The notes: generated by a model from the sequence alone, not told the origin. A DNA stretch of 64,000 nt from Cylicocyclus nassatus (GCA_958299035.1 CATQJL010000305.1:36283733-36347732); one strand, 5' to 3'. Counted from the first letter of the stretch, positions 20,187-31,468 are shown. Made by a program: numbers and translations.

Positions 20187-20420
20187 ATTCTTTTGCACTT
20201 GTGTAGTAAACGATCCATGACTGGTGCTTGAAGCCCTTATATAGAAATTAAAGGATTTGGAGTCTGACCAGGGTTTTTTCTAAGAGCGGGATTCGAGCCT
20301 TGGTCAGAAGAGTCATAACGGCGACAAATAGCACTGCGCCACGCGCATCCTTCTGTCATTTTCTAGATGATGTTATTGTGTGTATGTTTAGAACGTTCGC
20401 CTAGTATGTTTAATTCCGTC

Positions 20421-20492
20421 AGCAGCGTGGCGCAGTGGAAGCATGCTGGGCCCATAACCCAGAGGTCGGTGGATCGAAACCACTCGCTGCTA
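20421..20492 (+). tRNA. tRNA-iMet: tRNA-iMet (CAT), G24A
   Basis: G24A breaks pair 11-24. Confidence 0.85.
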
Positions 20493-20728
20493 ATTCTTTT
20501 GCACTTGTGTAGTAAACGATCCATGACTGGTGCTTGAAGCCCTTATATAGAAATTAAAGGATTTGGAGTCTGACCAGGGTTTTTTCTAAGAGCGGGATTC
20601 GAGCCTTGGTCAGAAGAGTCATAACGGCGACAAATAGCACTGCGCCACGCGCATCCTTCTGTCAGTTTCTAGATGATGTTATGTTGTATGTATGTTTAGA
20701 ACGTTCGCCTAGTATGTTTAATTCCGTC

Positions 20729-20800
20729 AGCAGCGTGGCGCAGTGGAAGCGTGCTGGGCCCATAACCCAGAGGTCGGTGGATCGAAACCACTCGCTGCTA
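20729..20800 (+). tRNA. tRNA-iMet: tRNA-iMet (CAT)
   Basis: Consensus sequence. Confidence 0.97.
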
Positions 20801-21004
20801 ATTCTTTTGCACTTGTGTAGTAAACGATCCATGACTGGTGCTTGAAGCCCTTATATAGAAATTAGAAGATTTGGAGTCTGACCAGGGTTTTTTCTAGGAG
20901 CGGGTTTCGAGCCTTGGTCCAAAGAGTCATAACGACGACAAATAGCACTGCATGTTATGTTGTATGTATGTTTAGAACGTTCGCCTAGTATGTTTAATTC
21001 CGTC

Positions 21005-21076
21005 AGCAGCGTGGCGCAGTGGAAGCGTGCTGGGCCCATAACCCAGAGGTCGGTGGATCGAAACCACTCGCTGCTA
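21005..21076 (+). tRNA. tRNA-iMet: tRNA-iMet (CAT)
   Basis: Consensus sequence. Confidence 0.97.
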
Positions 21077-21310
21077 ATTCTTTTGCACTTGTGTAGTAAA
21101 CGATCCATGACTGGTGCTTGAAGCCCTTATATAGAAATTAAAGGATTTGGAGTCTGACCAGGGTTTTTTCTAAGAGCGGGATTCGAGCCTTGGTCAGAAG
21201 AGTCATAACGGCGACAAATAGCACTGCGCCACGCGCATCCTTCTGTCATTTTCTAGATGATGTTATTGTGTGTATGTTTAGAACGTTCGCCTAGTATGTT
21301 TAATTCCGTC

Positions 21311-21382
21311 AGCAGCGTGGCGCAGTGGAAGCATGCTGGGCCCATAACCCAGAGGTCGGTGGATCGAAACCACTCGCTGCTA
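21311..21382 (+). tRNA. tRNA-iMet: tRNA-iMet (CAT), G24A
   Basis: G24A breaks pair 11-24. Confidence 0.85.
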
Positions 21383-21629
21383 ATTCTTTTGCACTTGTGT
21401 AGTAAACGATCCATGACTGGTGCTTGAAGTTCTTATATAGAAATTAGAGGATTTGGAGTCTGACCAGGGTTTTTTCTAAGAGCGGGATTCGAGCCTTGGT
21501 CCAAAGAGTCATAACGGCGGCAAATAGCACTGCGCCACGCGCATCCTTCTGTCATTTTCTAGATGATGTTATGTTGTATGTATGTTTAGAACTTTCGCCT
21601 AGTAACTTTCGCCTATGTTTAATTCCGTT

Positions 21630-21701
21630 AGCAGCGTGGCGCAGTGGAAGCGTGCTGGCCCCATAACCCAGAGGTCGGTGGATCGAAACCACTCGCTGCT
21701 A
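21630..21701 (+). tRNA. tRNA-iMet: tRNA-iMet (CAT), G31C
   Basis: G31C breaks pair 31-39. Confidence 0.7.
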
Positions 21702-21904
21702 ATTCTTTTGCACTTGTGTAGTAAACGATCCATGACTGGTGCTTGAAGCCCTTCTAGAAATTAAAGGATTTGGAGTCTGACCATGGTTTTTTTGTAAGAG
21801 CGGGATTCGAACCTTGGTCCAAGGAGTCATAACGGCGACAAATAGCACTGCATGTTATGTTGTATGTATGTTTAGAACGTTCGCCTAGTATGTTTAATTC
21901 CGTC

Positions 21905-21976
21905 AGCAGCGTGGCGCAGTGGAAGCGTGCTGGGCCCATAACCCAGAGGTCGGTGGATCGAAACCACTCGCTGCTA
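21905..21976 (+). tRNA. tRNA-iMet: tRNA-iMet (CAT)
   Basis: Consensus sequence. Confidence 0.97.
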
Positions 21977-22212
21977 ATTCTTTTGCACTTGTGTAGTAAA
22001 CGATCCATGACTGGTGCTTGAAGCCCTTATATAGAAATCAGAAGATTTGGAGTCTGACCAGGGTTTTTTCTAGGAGCGGGTTTCGAGCCTTGGTCCAAAG
22101 AGTCATAACGGCGACAAATAGCACTGCGCCACGCGCATCCTTCTGTCAGTTTCTAGATGATGTTATGTTGTATGTATGTTTAGAACGTTCGCCTAGTATG
22201 TTTAATTCCGTC

Positions 22213-22284
22213 AGCAGCGTGGCGCAGTGGAAGCGTGCTGGGCCCATAACCCAGAGGTCGGTGGATCGAAACCACTCGCTGCTA
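22213..22284 (+). tRNA. tRNA-iMet: tRNA-iMet (CAT)
   Basis: Consensus sequence. Confidence 0.97.
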
Positions 22285-22518
22285 ATTCTTTTGCACTTGT
22301 GTAGTAAACGATCCATGACTGGTGCTTGAAGCCCTTATATAGAAATTAGAAGATTTGGAGTCTGACCAGGGTTTTTTCTAGGAGCGGGTTTCGAGCCTTG
22401 GTCCAAAGAGTCATAACGACGACAAATAGCACTGCGCCACGCGCATCCTTCTGTCATTTTCTAGATGATGTTATTGTGTGTATGTTTAGAACGTTCGCCT
22501 AGTATGTTTAATTCCGTC

Positions 22519-22590
22519 AGCAGCGTGGCGCAGTGGAAGCATGCTGGGCCCATAACCCAGAGGTCGGTGGATCGAAACCACTCGCTGCTA
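22519..22590 (+). tRNA. tRNA-iMet: tRNA-iMet (CAT), G24A
   Basis: G24A breaks pair 11-24. Confidence 0.85.
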
Positions 22591-22794
22591 ATTCTTTTGC
22601 ACTTGTGTAATGAACGATCCATGACTGGTGCTTGAAGTTCTTATATAGAAATTAGAGGATTTGGAGTCTGACCAGGGTTTTTTCTAAGAGCGGGATTCGA
22701 GCCTTGGCCCTAAGAGTCATAACGGCGACAAATAGCACTGCATGTTATGTTGTATGTATGTTTAGAACGTTCGCCTAGTATGTTTAATTCCGTC

Positions 22795-22866
22795 AGCAGC
22801 GTGGCGCAGTGGAAGCGTGCTGGGCCCATAACCCAGAGGTCGGTGGATCGAAACCACTCGCTGCTA
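22795..22866 (+). tRNA. tRNA-iMet: tRNA-iMet (CAT)
   Basis: Consensus sequence. Confidence 0.97.
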
Positions 22867-23102
22867 ATTCTTTTGCACTTGTGTAGTAAACGATCCATGA
22901 CTGGTGCTTGAAGCCCTTATATAGAAATTAGAGGATTTGGAGTCTGACCAGGGTTTTTTCTAGGAGCGGGTTTCGAGCCTTGGTCCAAAGAGTCATAACG
23001 GCGACAAATAGCACTGCGCCACGCGCATCCTTCTGTCAGGTTCTAGATGATGTTATGTTGTATGTATGTTTAGAACGTTCGCCTAGTATGTTTAATTCCG
23101 TC

Positions 23103-23174
23103 AGCAGCGTGGCGCAGTGGAAGCGTGCTGGGCCCATAACCCAGAGGTCGGTGGATCGAAACCACTCGCTGCTA
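23103..23174 (+). tRNA. tRNA-iMet: tRNA-iMet (CAT)
   Basis: Consensus sequence. Confidence 0.97.
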
Positions 23175-23378
23175 ATTCTTTTGCACTTGTGTAGTAAACG
23201 ATCCATGACTGGTGCTTGAAGCCCTTATATAGAAATTAAAGGATTTGGAGTCTGACCAGGGTTTTTTCTAAGAGCGGGATTCGAGCCTTGGTCCAAAGAG
23301 TCATAACGGCGACAAATAGCACTGCATGTTATGTTGTATGTATGTTTAGAACGTTCGCCTAGTATGTTTAATTCCGTC

Positions 23379-23450
23379 AGCAGCGTGGCGCAGTGGAAGC
23401 GTGCTGGGCCCATAACCCAGAGGTCGGTGGATCGAAACCACTCGCTGCTA
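23379..23450 (+). tRNA. tRNA-iMet: tRNA-iMet (CAT)
   Basis: Consensus sequence. Confidence 0.97.
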
Positions 23451-23684
23451 ATTCTTTTGCACTTGTGTAGTAAACGATCCATGACTGGTGCTTGAAGCCC
23501 TTATATAGAAATTAAAGGATTTGGAGTCTGACCAGGGTTTTTTCTAAGAGCGGGATTCGAGCCTTGGTCCGAAGAGTCATAACGGCGACAAATAGCACTG
23601 CGCCACGCGCATCCTTCTGTCATTTTCTAGATGATGTTATTGTGTGTATGTTTAGAACGTTCGCCTAGTATGTTTAATTCCGTC

Positions 23685-23756
23685 AGCAGCGTGGCGCAGT
23701 GGAAGCATGCTGGGCCCATAACCCAGAGGTCGGTGGATCGAAACCACTCGCTGCTA
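23685..23756 (+). tRNA. tRNA-iMet: tRNA-iMet (CAT), G24A
   Basis: G24A breaks pair 11-24. Confidence 0.85.
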
Positions 23757-24003
23757 ATTCTTTTGCACTTGTGTAGTAAACGATCCATGACTGGTGCTTG
23801 AAGTTCTTATATAGAAATTAGAGGATTTGGAGTCTGACCAGGGTTTTTTCTAAGAGCGGTGTTCGAGCCTTGGTCCAAAGAGTCATAACGGCGGCAAATA
23901 GCACTGCGCCACGCGCATCCTTCTGTCATTTTCTAGATGATGTTATGTTGTCTGTATGTTTAGAACTTTCGCCTAGTAACTTTCGCCTATGTTTAATTCC
24001 GTT

Positions 24004-24075
24004 AGCAGCGTGGCGCAGTGGAAGCGTGCTGGCCCCATAACCCAGAGGTCGCTGGATCGAAACCACTCGCTGCTA
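24004..24075 (+). tRNA. tRNA-iMet: tRNA-iMet (CAT), G31C/G50C
   Basis: G31C and G50C; anticodon-stem and T-stem pairs lost. Confidence 0.6.
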
Positions 24076-24278
24076 ACTCTTTTGCACTTGTGTAGTAAAC
24101 GATCCATGACTGGTGCTTGAAGCCCTTCTAGAAATTAAAGGATTTGGAGTCTGACCATGGTTTTTTTGTAAGAGCGGGATTCGAACCTTGGTCCAAGGAG
24201 TCATAACGGCGACAAATAGCACTGCATGTTATGTTGTATGTATGTTTAGAACGTTCGCCTAGTATGTTTAATTCCGTC

Positions 24279-24350
24279 AGCAGCGTGGCGCAGTGGAAGC
24301 GTGCTGGGCCCATAACCCAGAGGTCGGTGGATCGAAACCACTCGCTGCTA
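24279..24350 (+). tRNA. tRNA-iMet: tRNA-iMet (CAT)
   Basis: Consensus sequence. Confidence 0.97.
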
Positions 24351-24554
24351 ATTCTTTTGCACTTGTGTAGTAAACGATCCATGACTGGTGCTTGAAGCCC
24401 TTATATAGAAATCAGAAGATTTGGAGTCTGACCAGGGTTTTTTCTAGGAGCGGGTTTCGAGCCTTGGTCCAAAGAGTCATAACGGCGACAAATAGCACTG
24501 CATGTTATGTTGTATGTATGTTTAGAACGTTCGCCTAGTATGTTTAATTCCGTC

Positions 24555-24626
24555 AGCAGCGTGGCGCAGTGGAAGCGTGCTGGGCCTATAACCCAGAGGT
24601 CGGTGGATCAAAACCACTCGCTGCTA
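24555..24626 (+). tRNA. iMet-type tRNA with TAT anticodon
   Basis: C34T turns anticodon CAT into TAT (24587-24589), which would pair with ATA (Ile). All other initiator marks remain. G57A alters the T loop, and the proximal terminator is only T3. Probably a decayed copy; a scanner could call it tRNA-Ile. Confidence 0.7.
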
Positions 24627-24830
24627 ATTCCTTTGCACTTGTGTAGTAAACGATCCATGACTGGTGCTTGATGTTCTTATATAGAAATTAGAGTATTTGG
24701 AGTCTGACCAGGGTTTTTTCTAAGAGCGGGATTCGAGCCTTGGCCCAAAGAGTCATAACGGCGACAAATAGCACTGCATGTTATGTTGTGTGTATGTTTA
24801 GAACCTTCGCCTAGTATGTTTAATTCCGTC

Positions 24831-24902
24831 AGCAGCGTGGCGCAGTGGAAGCGTGCTGGGCCCATAACCCAGAGGTCGGTGGATCGAAACCACTCGCTGC
24901 TA
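24831..24902 (+). tRNA. tRNA-iMet: tRNA-iMet (CAT)
   Basis: Consensus sequence; 16 bp deleted just after the T4 terminator, giving a 292-bp unit. Confidence 0.96.
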
Positions 24903-25122
24903 ATTCTTTTGACGATCCATGACTGGTGCTTGAAGCCCTTATATAGAAATTAGAAGATTTGGAGTCTGACCAGGGTTTTTTCTAGGAGCGGGTTTCGAGC
25001 CTTGGTCCAAAGAGTCATAACGACGACAAATAGCACTGCGCCACGCGCATCCTTCTGTCATTTTCTAGATGATGTTATTGTGTGTATGTTTAGAACGTTC
25101 GCCTAGTATGTTTAATTCCGTC

Positions 25123-25194
25123 AGCAGCGTGGCGCAGTGGAAGCATGCTGGGCCCATAACCCAGAGGTCGGTGGATCGAAACCACTCGCTGCTA
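25123..25194 (+). tRNA. tRNA-iMet: tRNA-iMet (CAT), G24A
   Basis: G24A breaks pair 11-24. Confidence 0.85.
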
Positions 25195-25398
25195 ATTCTT
25201 TTGCACTTGTGTAGTGAACGATCCATGACTGGTGCTTGAAGTTCTTATATAGAAATTAGAGGATTTGGAGTCTGACCAGGGTTTTTTCTAAGAGCGGGAT
25301 TCGAGCCTTGGCCCTAAGAGTCATAACGGCGACAAATAGCACTGCATGTTATGTTGTGTGTATGTTTAGAACCTTCGCCTAGTATGTTTAATTCCGTC

Positions 25399-25470
25399 AG
25401 CAGCGTGGCGCAGTGGAAGCGTGCTGGGCCCATAACCCAGAGGTCGGTGGATCGAAACCACTCGCTGCTA
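25399..25470 (+). tRNA. tRNA-iMet: tRNA-iMet (CAT)
   Basis: Consensus sequence; 16-bp downstream deletion. Confidence 0.96.
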
Positions 25471-25690
25471 ATTCTTTTGACGATCCATGACTGGTGCTTG
25501 AAGCCCTTATATAGAAATTAGAAGATTTGGAGTCTGACCAGGGTTTTTTCTAGGAGCGGGTTTCGAGCCTTGGTCCAAAGAGTCATAACGACGACAAATA
25601 GCACTGCGCCACGCGCATCCTTCTGTCATTTTCTAGATGATGTTATTGTGTGTATGTTTAGAACGTTCGCCTAGTATGTTTAATTCCGTC

Positions 25691-25762
25691 AGCAGCGTGG
25701 CGCAGTGGAAGCATGCTGGGCCCATAACCCAGAGGTCGGTGGATCGAAACCACTCGCTGCTA
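25691..25762 (+). tRNA. tRNA-iMet: tRNA-iMet (CAT), G24A
   Basis: G24A breaks pair 11-24. Confidence 0.85.
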
Positions 25763-25966
25763 ATTCTTTTGCACTTGTGTAGTGAACGATCCATGACTGG
25801 TGCTTGAAGCCCTTATATAGAAATCAGAAGATTTGGAGTCTGACCAGGGTTTTTTCTAGGAGCGGGTTTCGAGCCTTGGTCCAAAGAGTCATAACGGCGA
25901 CAAATAGCACTGCATGTTATGTTGTATGTATGTTTAGAACGTTCGCCTAGTATGTTTAATTCCGTC

Positions 25967-26038
25967 AGCAGCGTGGCGCAGTGGAAGCGTGCTGGGCCTA
26001 TAACCCAGAGGTCGGTGGATCAAAACCACTCGCTGCTA
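25967..26038 (+). tRNA. iMet-type tRNA with TAT anticodon
   Basis: C34T and G57A with a T3 proximal terminator, as at 24555. Confidence 0.7.
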
Positions 26039-26242
26039 ATTCCTTTGCACTTGTGTAGTAAACGATCCATGACTGGTGCTTGATGTTCTTATATAGAAAT
26101 TAGAGTATTTGGAGTCTGACCAGGGTTTTTTCTAAGAGCGGGATTCGAGCCTTGGCCCAAAGAGTCATAACGGCGACAAATAGCACTGCATGTTATGTTG
26201 TGTGTATGTTTAGAACCTTCGCCTAGTATGTTTAATTCCGTC

Positions 26243-26314
26243 AGCAGCGTGGCGCAGTGGAAGCGTGCTGGGCCCATAACCCAGAGGTCGGTGGATCGAA
26301 ACCACTCGCTGCTA
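26243..26314 (+). tRNA. tRNA-iMet: tRNA-iMet (CAT)
   Basis: Consensus sequence; 16-bp downstream deletion. Confidence 0.96.
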
Positions 26315-26534
26315 ATTCTTTTGACGATCCATGACTGGTGCTTGAAGCCCTTATATAGAAATTAGAAGATTTGGAGTCTGACCAGGGTTTTTTCTAGGAG
26401 CGGGTTTCGAGCCTTGGTCCAAAGAGTCATAACGACGACAAATAGCACTGCGCCACGCGCATCCTTCTGTCATTTTCTAGATGATGTTATTGTGTGTATG
26501 TTTAGAACGTTCGCCTAGTATGTTTAATTCCGTC

Positions 26535-26606
26535 AGCAGCGTGGCGCAGTGGAAGCATGCTGGGCCCATAACCCAGAGGTCGGTGGATCGAAACCACTCG
26601 CTGCTA
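26535..26606 (+). tRNA. tRNA-iMet: tRNA-iMet (CAT), G24A
   Basis: G24A breaks pair 11-24. Confidence 0.85.
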
Positions 26607-26810
26607 ATTCTTTTGCACTTGTGTAGTGAACGATCCATGACTGGTGCTTGAAGTTCTTATATAGAAATTAGAGGATTTGGAGTCTGACCAGGGTTTTTTC
26701 TAAGAGCGGGATTCGAGCCTTGGCCCTAAGAGTCATAACGGCGACAAATAGCACTGCATGTTATGTTGTGTGTATGTTTAGAACCTTCGCCTAGTATGTT
26801 TAATTCCGTC

Positions 26811-26882
26811 AGCAGCGTGGCGCAGTGGAAGCGTGCTGGGCCCATAACCCAGAGGTCGGTGGATCGAAACCACTCGCTGCTA
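26811..26882 (+). tRNA. tRNA-iMet: tRNA-iMet (CAT)
   Basis: Consensus sequence; 16-bp downstream deletion. Confidence 0.96.
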
Positions 26883-27102
26883 ATTCTTTTGACGATCCAT
26901 GACTGGTGCTTGAAGCCCTTATATAGAAATTAGAAGATTTGGAGTCTGACCAGGGTTTTTTCTAGGAGCGGGTTTCGAGCCTTGGTCCAAAGAGTCATAA
27001 CGACGACAAATAGCACTGCGCCACGCGCATCCTTCTGTCATTTTCTAGATGATGTTATTGTGTGTATGTTTAGAACGTTCGCCTAGTATGTTTAATTCCG
27101 TC

Positions 27103-27174
27103 AGCAGCGTGGCGCAGTGGAAGCATGCTGGGCCCATAACCCAGAGGTCGGTGGATCGAAACCACTCGCTGCTA
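27103..27174 (+). tRNA. tRNA-iMet: tRNA-iMet (CAT), G24A
   Basis: G24A breaks pair 11-24. Confidence 0.85.
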
Positions 27175-27378
27175 ATTCTTTTGCACTTGTGTAGTGAACG
27201 ATCCATGACTGGTGCTTGAAGTTCTTATATAGAAATTAGAGGATTTGGAGTCTGACCAGGGTTTTTTCTAAGAGCGGGATTCGAGCCTTGGCCCTAAGAG
27301 TCATAACGGCGACAAATAGCACTGCATGTTATGTTGTATGTATGTTTAGAACGTTCGCCTAGTATGTTTAATTCCGTC

Positions 27379-27450
27379 AGCAGCGTGGCGCAGTGGAAGC
27401 GTGCTGGGCCCATAACCCAGAGGTCGGTGGATCGAAACCACTCGCTGCTA
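27379..27450 (+). tRNA. tRNA-iMet: tRNA-iMet (CAT)
   Basis: Consensus sequence. Confidence 0.97.
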
Positions 27451-27697
27451 ATTCTTTTGCACTTGTGTAGTAAACGATCCATGACTGGTGCTTGAAGCCC
27501 TTATATAGAAATTAGAGGATTTGGAGTCTGACCAGGGTTTTTTCTAGGAGCGGGTTTCGAGCCTTGGTCCAAAGAGTCATAACGGCGGCAAATAGCACTG
27601 CGCCACGCGCATCCTTCTGTCATTTTCTAGATGATGTTATGTTGTCTGTATGTTTAGAACTTTCGCCTAGTAACTTTCGCCTATGTTTAATTCCGTT

Positions 27698-27769
27698 AGC
27701 AGCGTGGCGCAGTGGAAGCGTGCTGGCCCCATAACCCAGAGGTCGCTGGATCGAAACCACTCGCTGCTA
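27698..27769 (+). tRNA. tRNA-iMet: tRNA-iMet (CAT), G31C/G50C
   Basis: G31C and G50C, as at 24004. Confidence 0.6.
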
Positions 27770-27972
27770 ATTCTTTTGCACTTGTGTAGTAAACGATCCA
27801 TGACTGGTGCTTGAAGCCCTTCTAGAAATTAAAGGATTTGGAGTCTGACCATGGTTTTTTTGTAAGAGCGGGATTCGAACCTTGGTCCAAGGAGTCATAA
27901 CGGCGACAAATAGCACTGCATGTTATGTTGTATGTATGTTTAGAACGTTCGCCTAGTATGTTTAATTCCGTC

Positions 27973-28044
27973 AGCAGCGTGGCGCAGTGGAAGCGTGCTG
28001 GGCCCATAACCCAGAGGTCGGTGGATCGAAACCACTCGCTGCTA
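27973..28044 (+). tRNA. tRNA-iMet: tRNA-iMet (CAT)
   Basis: Consensus sequence. Confidence 0.97.
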
Positions 28045-28248
28045 ATTCTTTTGCACTTGTGTAGTAAACGATCCATGACTGGTGCTTGAAGCCCTTATAT
28101 AGAAATCAGAAGATTTGGAGTCTGACCAGGGTTTTTTCTAGGAGCGGGTTTCGAGCCTTGGTCCAAAGAGTCATAACGGCGACAAATAGCACTGCATGTT
28201 ATGTTGTATGTATGTTTAGAACGTTCGCCTAGTATGTTTAATTCCGTC

Positions 28249-28320
28249 AGCAGCGTGGCGCAGTGGAAGCGTGCTGGGCCTATAACCCAGAGGTCGGTGG
28301 ATCGAAACCACTCGCTGCTA
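28249..28320 (+). tRNA. iMet-type tRNA with TAT anticodon
   Basis: C34T only; T loop is consensus. Proximal terminator is T3. Confidence 0.72.
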
Positions 28321-28524
28321 ATTCCTTTGCACTTGTGTAGTAAACGATCCATGACTGGTGCTTGAAGTTCTTATATAGAAATTAGAGTATTTGGAGTCTG
28401 ACCAGGGTTTTTTCTAAGAGCGGGATTCGAGCCTTGGCCCAAAGAGTCATAACGGCGACAAATAGCACTGCATGTTATGTTGTGTGTATGTTTAGAACCT
28501 TCGCCTAGTATGTTTAATTCCGTC

Positions 28525-28596
28525 AGCAGCGTGGCGCAGTGGAAGCGTGCTGGGCCCATAACCCAGAGGTCGGTGGATCGAAACCACTCGCTGCTA
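28525..28596 (+). tRNA. tRNA-iMet: tRNA-iMet (CAT)
   Basis: Consensus sequence; 16-bp downstream deletion. Confidence 0.96.
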
Positions 28597-28816
28597 ATTC
28601 TTTTGACGATCCATGACTGGTGCTTGAAGCCCTTATATAGAAATTAGAAGATTTGGAGTCTGACCAGGGTTTTTTCTAGGAGCGGGTTTCGAGCCTTGGT
28701 CCAAAGAGTCATAACGACGACAAATAGCACTGCGCCACGCGCATCCTTCTGTCATTTTCTAGATGATGTTATTGTGTGTATGTTTAGAACGTTCGCCTAG
28801 TATGTTTAATTCCGTC

Positions 28817-28888
28817 AGCAGCGTGGCGCAGTGGAAGCATGCTGGGCCCATAACCCAGAGGTCGGTGGATCGAAACCACTCGCTGCTA
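28817..28888 (+). tRNA. tRNA-iMet: tRNA-iMet (CAT), G24A
   Basis: G24A breaks pair 11-24. Confidence 0.85.
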
Positions 28889-29092
28889 ATTCTTTTGCAC
28901 TTGTGTAGTGAACGATCCATGACTGGTGCTTGAAGTTCTTATATAGAAATTAGAGGATTTGGAGTCTGACCAGGGTTTTTTCTAAGAGCGGGATTCGAGC
29001 CTTGGCCCTAAGAGTCATAACGGCGACAAATAGCACTGCATGTTATGTTGTATGTATGTTTAGAACGTTCGCCTAGTATGTTTAATTCCGTC

Positions 29093-29164
29093 AGCAGCGT
29101 GGCGCAGTGGAAGCGTGCTGGGCCCATAACCCAGAGGTCGGTGGATCGAAACCACTCGCTGCTA
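29093..29164 (+). tRNA. tRNA-iMet: tRNA-iMet (CAT)
   Basis: Consensus sequence. Confidence 0.97.
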
Positions 29165-29400
29165 ATTCTTTTGCACTTGTGTAGTAAACGATCCATGACT
29201 GGTGCTTGAAGCCCTTATATAGAAATTAGAGGATTTGGAGTCTGACCAGGGTTTTTTCTAGGAGCGGGTTTCGAGCCTTGGTCCAAAGAGTCATAACGGC
29301 GACAAATAGCACTGCGCCACGCGCATCCTTCTGTCAGTTTCTAGATGATGTTATGTTGTATGTATGTTTAGAACGTTCGCCTAGTATGTTTAATTCCGTC

Positions 29401-29472
29401 AGCAGCGTGGCGCAGTGGAAGCGTGCTGGGCCCATAACCCACAGGTCGGTGGATCGAAACCACTCGCTGCTA
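29401..29472 (+). tRNA. tRNA-iMet: tRNA-iMet (CAT), G43C
   Basis: G43C breaks pair 27-43. Confidence 0.8.
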
Positions 29473-29676
29473 ATTCTTTTGCACTTGTGTAGTAAACGAT
29501 CCATGACTGGTGCTTGAAGCCCTTATATAAAAATTAAAGGATTTGCAGTCTGACCAGGGTTTTTTCTAAGAGCGGGATTCGAGCCTTGGTCCAAAGAGTC
29601 ATAACGGCGACAAATAGCACTGCATGTTATGTTGTATGTATGTTTAGAACGTTCGCCTAGTATGTTTAATTCCGTC

Positions 29677-29748
29677 AGCAGCGTGGCGCAGTGGAAGCGT
29701 GCTGGGCCCATAACCCAGAGGTCGGTGGATCGAAACCACTCGCTGCTA
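29677..29748 (+). tRNA. tRNA-iMet: tRNA-iMet (CAT)
   Basis: Consensus sequence. Confidence 0.97.
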
Positions 29749-29983
29749 ATTCTTTTGCACTTGTGTAGTAAACGATCCATGACTGGTGCTTGAAGCCCTT
29801 ATATAGAAATTAGAAGATTTGGAGTCTGACCAGGGTTTTTTTCTAGGAGCGGGTTTCGAGCCTTGGTCCGAAGAGTCATAACGGCGACAAATAGCACTGC
29901 GCCACGCGCATCCTTCTGTCATTTTCTAGATGATGTTATTGTGTGTATGTTTAGAACGTTCGCCTAGTATGTTTAATTCCGTC

Positions 29984-30055
29984 AGCAGCGTGGCGCAGTG
30001 GAAGCGTGCTGGGCCCATAACCCAGAGGTCGGTGGATCGAAACCACTCGCTGCTA
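29984..30055 (+). tRNA. tRNA-iMet: tRNA-iMet (CAT)
   Basis: Consensus sequence. Confidence 0.97.
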
Positions 30056-30291
30056 ATTCTTTTGCACTTGTGTAGTAAACGATCCATGACTGGTGCTTGA
30101 AGCCCTTATATAGAAATTAGAGGATTTGGAGTCTGACCAGGGTTTTTTCTAGGAGCGGGTTTCGAGCCTTGGTCCAAAGAGTCATAACGGCGACAAATAG
30201 TACTGCGCCACGCGCATCCTTCTGTCAGTTTCTAGATGATGTTATGTTGTATGTATGTTTAGAACGTTCGCCTAGTATGTTTAATTCCGTC

Positions 30292-30363
30292 AGCAGCGTG
30301 GCGCAGTGGAAGCGTGCTGGGCCCATAACCCAGAGGTCGGTGGATCGAAACCACTCGCTGCTA
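30292..30363 (+). tRNA. tRNA-iMet: tRNA-iMet (CAT)
   Basis: Consensus sequence. Confidence 0.97.
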
Positions 30364-30567
30364 ATTCTTTTGCACTTGTGTAGTAAACGATCCATGACTG
30401 GTGCTTGAAGCCCTTATATAGAAATTAAAGGATTTGCAGTCTGACCAGGGTTTTTTCTAAGAGCGGGATTCGAGCCTTGGTCCAAAGAGTCATAACGGCG
30501 ACAAATAGCACTGCATGTTATGTTGTATGTATGTTTAGAACGTTCGCCTAGTATGTTTAATTCCGTC

Positions 30568-30639
30568 AGCAGCGTGGCGCAGTGGAAGCGTGCTGGGCCC
30601 ATAACCCAGAGGTCGGTGGATCGAAACCACTCGCTGCTA
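30568..30639 (+). tRNA. tRNA-iMet: tRNA-iMet (CAT)
   Basis: Consensus sequence. Confidence 0.97.
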
Positions 30640-30843
30640 ATTCTTTTGCACTTGTGTAGTAAACGATCCATGACTGGTGCTTGAAGCCCTTATATAGAAA
30701 TTAAAGGATTTGCAGTCTGACCAGGGTTTTTTCTAAGAGCGGGATTCGAGCCTTGGTCCAAAGAGTCATAACGGCGACAAATAGCACTGCATGTTATGTT
30801 GTATGTATGTTTAGAACGTTCGCCTAGTATGTTTAATTCCGTC

Positions 30844-30915
30844 AGCAGCGTGGCGCAGTGGAAGCGTGCTGGGCCCATAACCCAGAGGTCGGTGGATCGA
30901 AACCACTCGCTGCTA
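30844..30915 (+). tRNA. tRNA-iMet: tRNA-iMet (CAT)
   Basis: Consensus sequence. Confidence 0.97.
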
Positions 30916-31120
30916 ATTCTTTTGCACTTGTGTAGTAAACGATCCATGACTGGTGCTTGAAGCCCTTATATAGAAATTAAAGGATTTGGAGTCTGACCAT
31001 GGTTTTTTTGTAAGAGCGGGATTCGAACCTTGGTCCAAGGAGTCATAACGGCGACAAATAGCACTGCATGTTATGTTGTATGTATGTTTAGAACGTTCGC
31101 CTAGTATGTTTAATTCCGTC

Positions 31121-31192
31121 AGCAGCGTGGCGCAGTGGAAGCGTGCTGGGCCCATAACCCAGAGGTCGGTGGATCGAAACCACTCGCTGCTA
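31121..31192 (+). tRNA. tRNA-iMet: tRNA-iMet (CAT)
   Basis: Consensus sequence. Confidence 0.97.
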
Positions 31193-31396
31193 ATTCTTTT
31201 GCACTTGTGTAGTAAACGATCCATGACTGGTGCTTGAAGCCCTTATATAGAAATCAGAAGATTTGGAGTCTGACCAGGGTTTTTTCTAGGAGCGGGTTTC
31301 GAGCCTTGGTCCAAAGAGTCATAACGGCGACAAATAGCACTGCATGTTATGTTGTATGTATGTTTAGAACGTTCGCCTAGTATGTTTAATTCCGTC

Positions 31397-31468
31397 AGCA
31401 GCGTGGCGCAGTGGAAGCGTGCTGGGCCTATAACCCAGAGGTCGGTGGATCGAAACCACTCGCTGCTA
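31397..31468 (+). tRNA. iMet-type tRNA with TAT anticodon
   Basis: C34T only, T3 proximal terminator; copy of 28249. Confidence 0.72.

Larger units (their letters stand above)
27827..30702 (+). repeat. 3,148-bp-offset duplication, copy 1
   Basis: Genes from 27973 to 30568 match those from 31121 to 33716 in type and spacing at a constant offset of 3,148 bp. Edges are where the spacers start and stop agreeing. Confidence 0.85.

Noticed and set aside
22018..22329. 103-codon plus-strand frame, and the many 62-85 codon frames on both strands
   Set aside because: They recur once per unit because the unit recurs, overlap the tRNA gene and its reverse, and change length with each spacer indel. This is not coding conservation.
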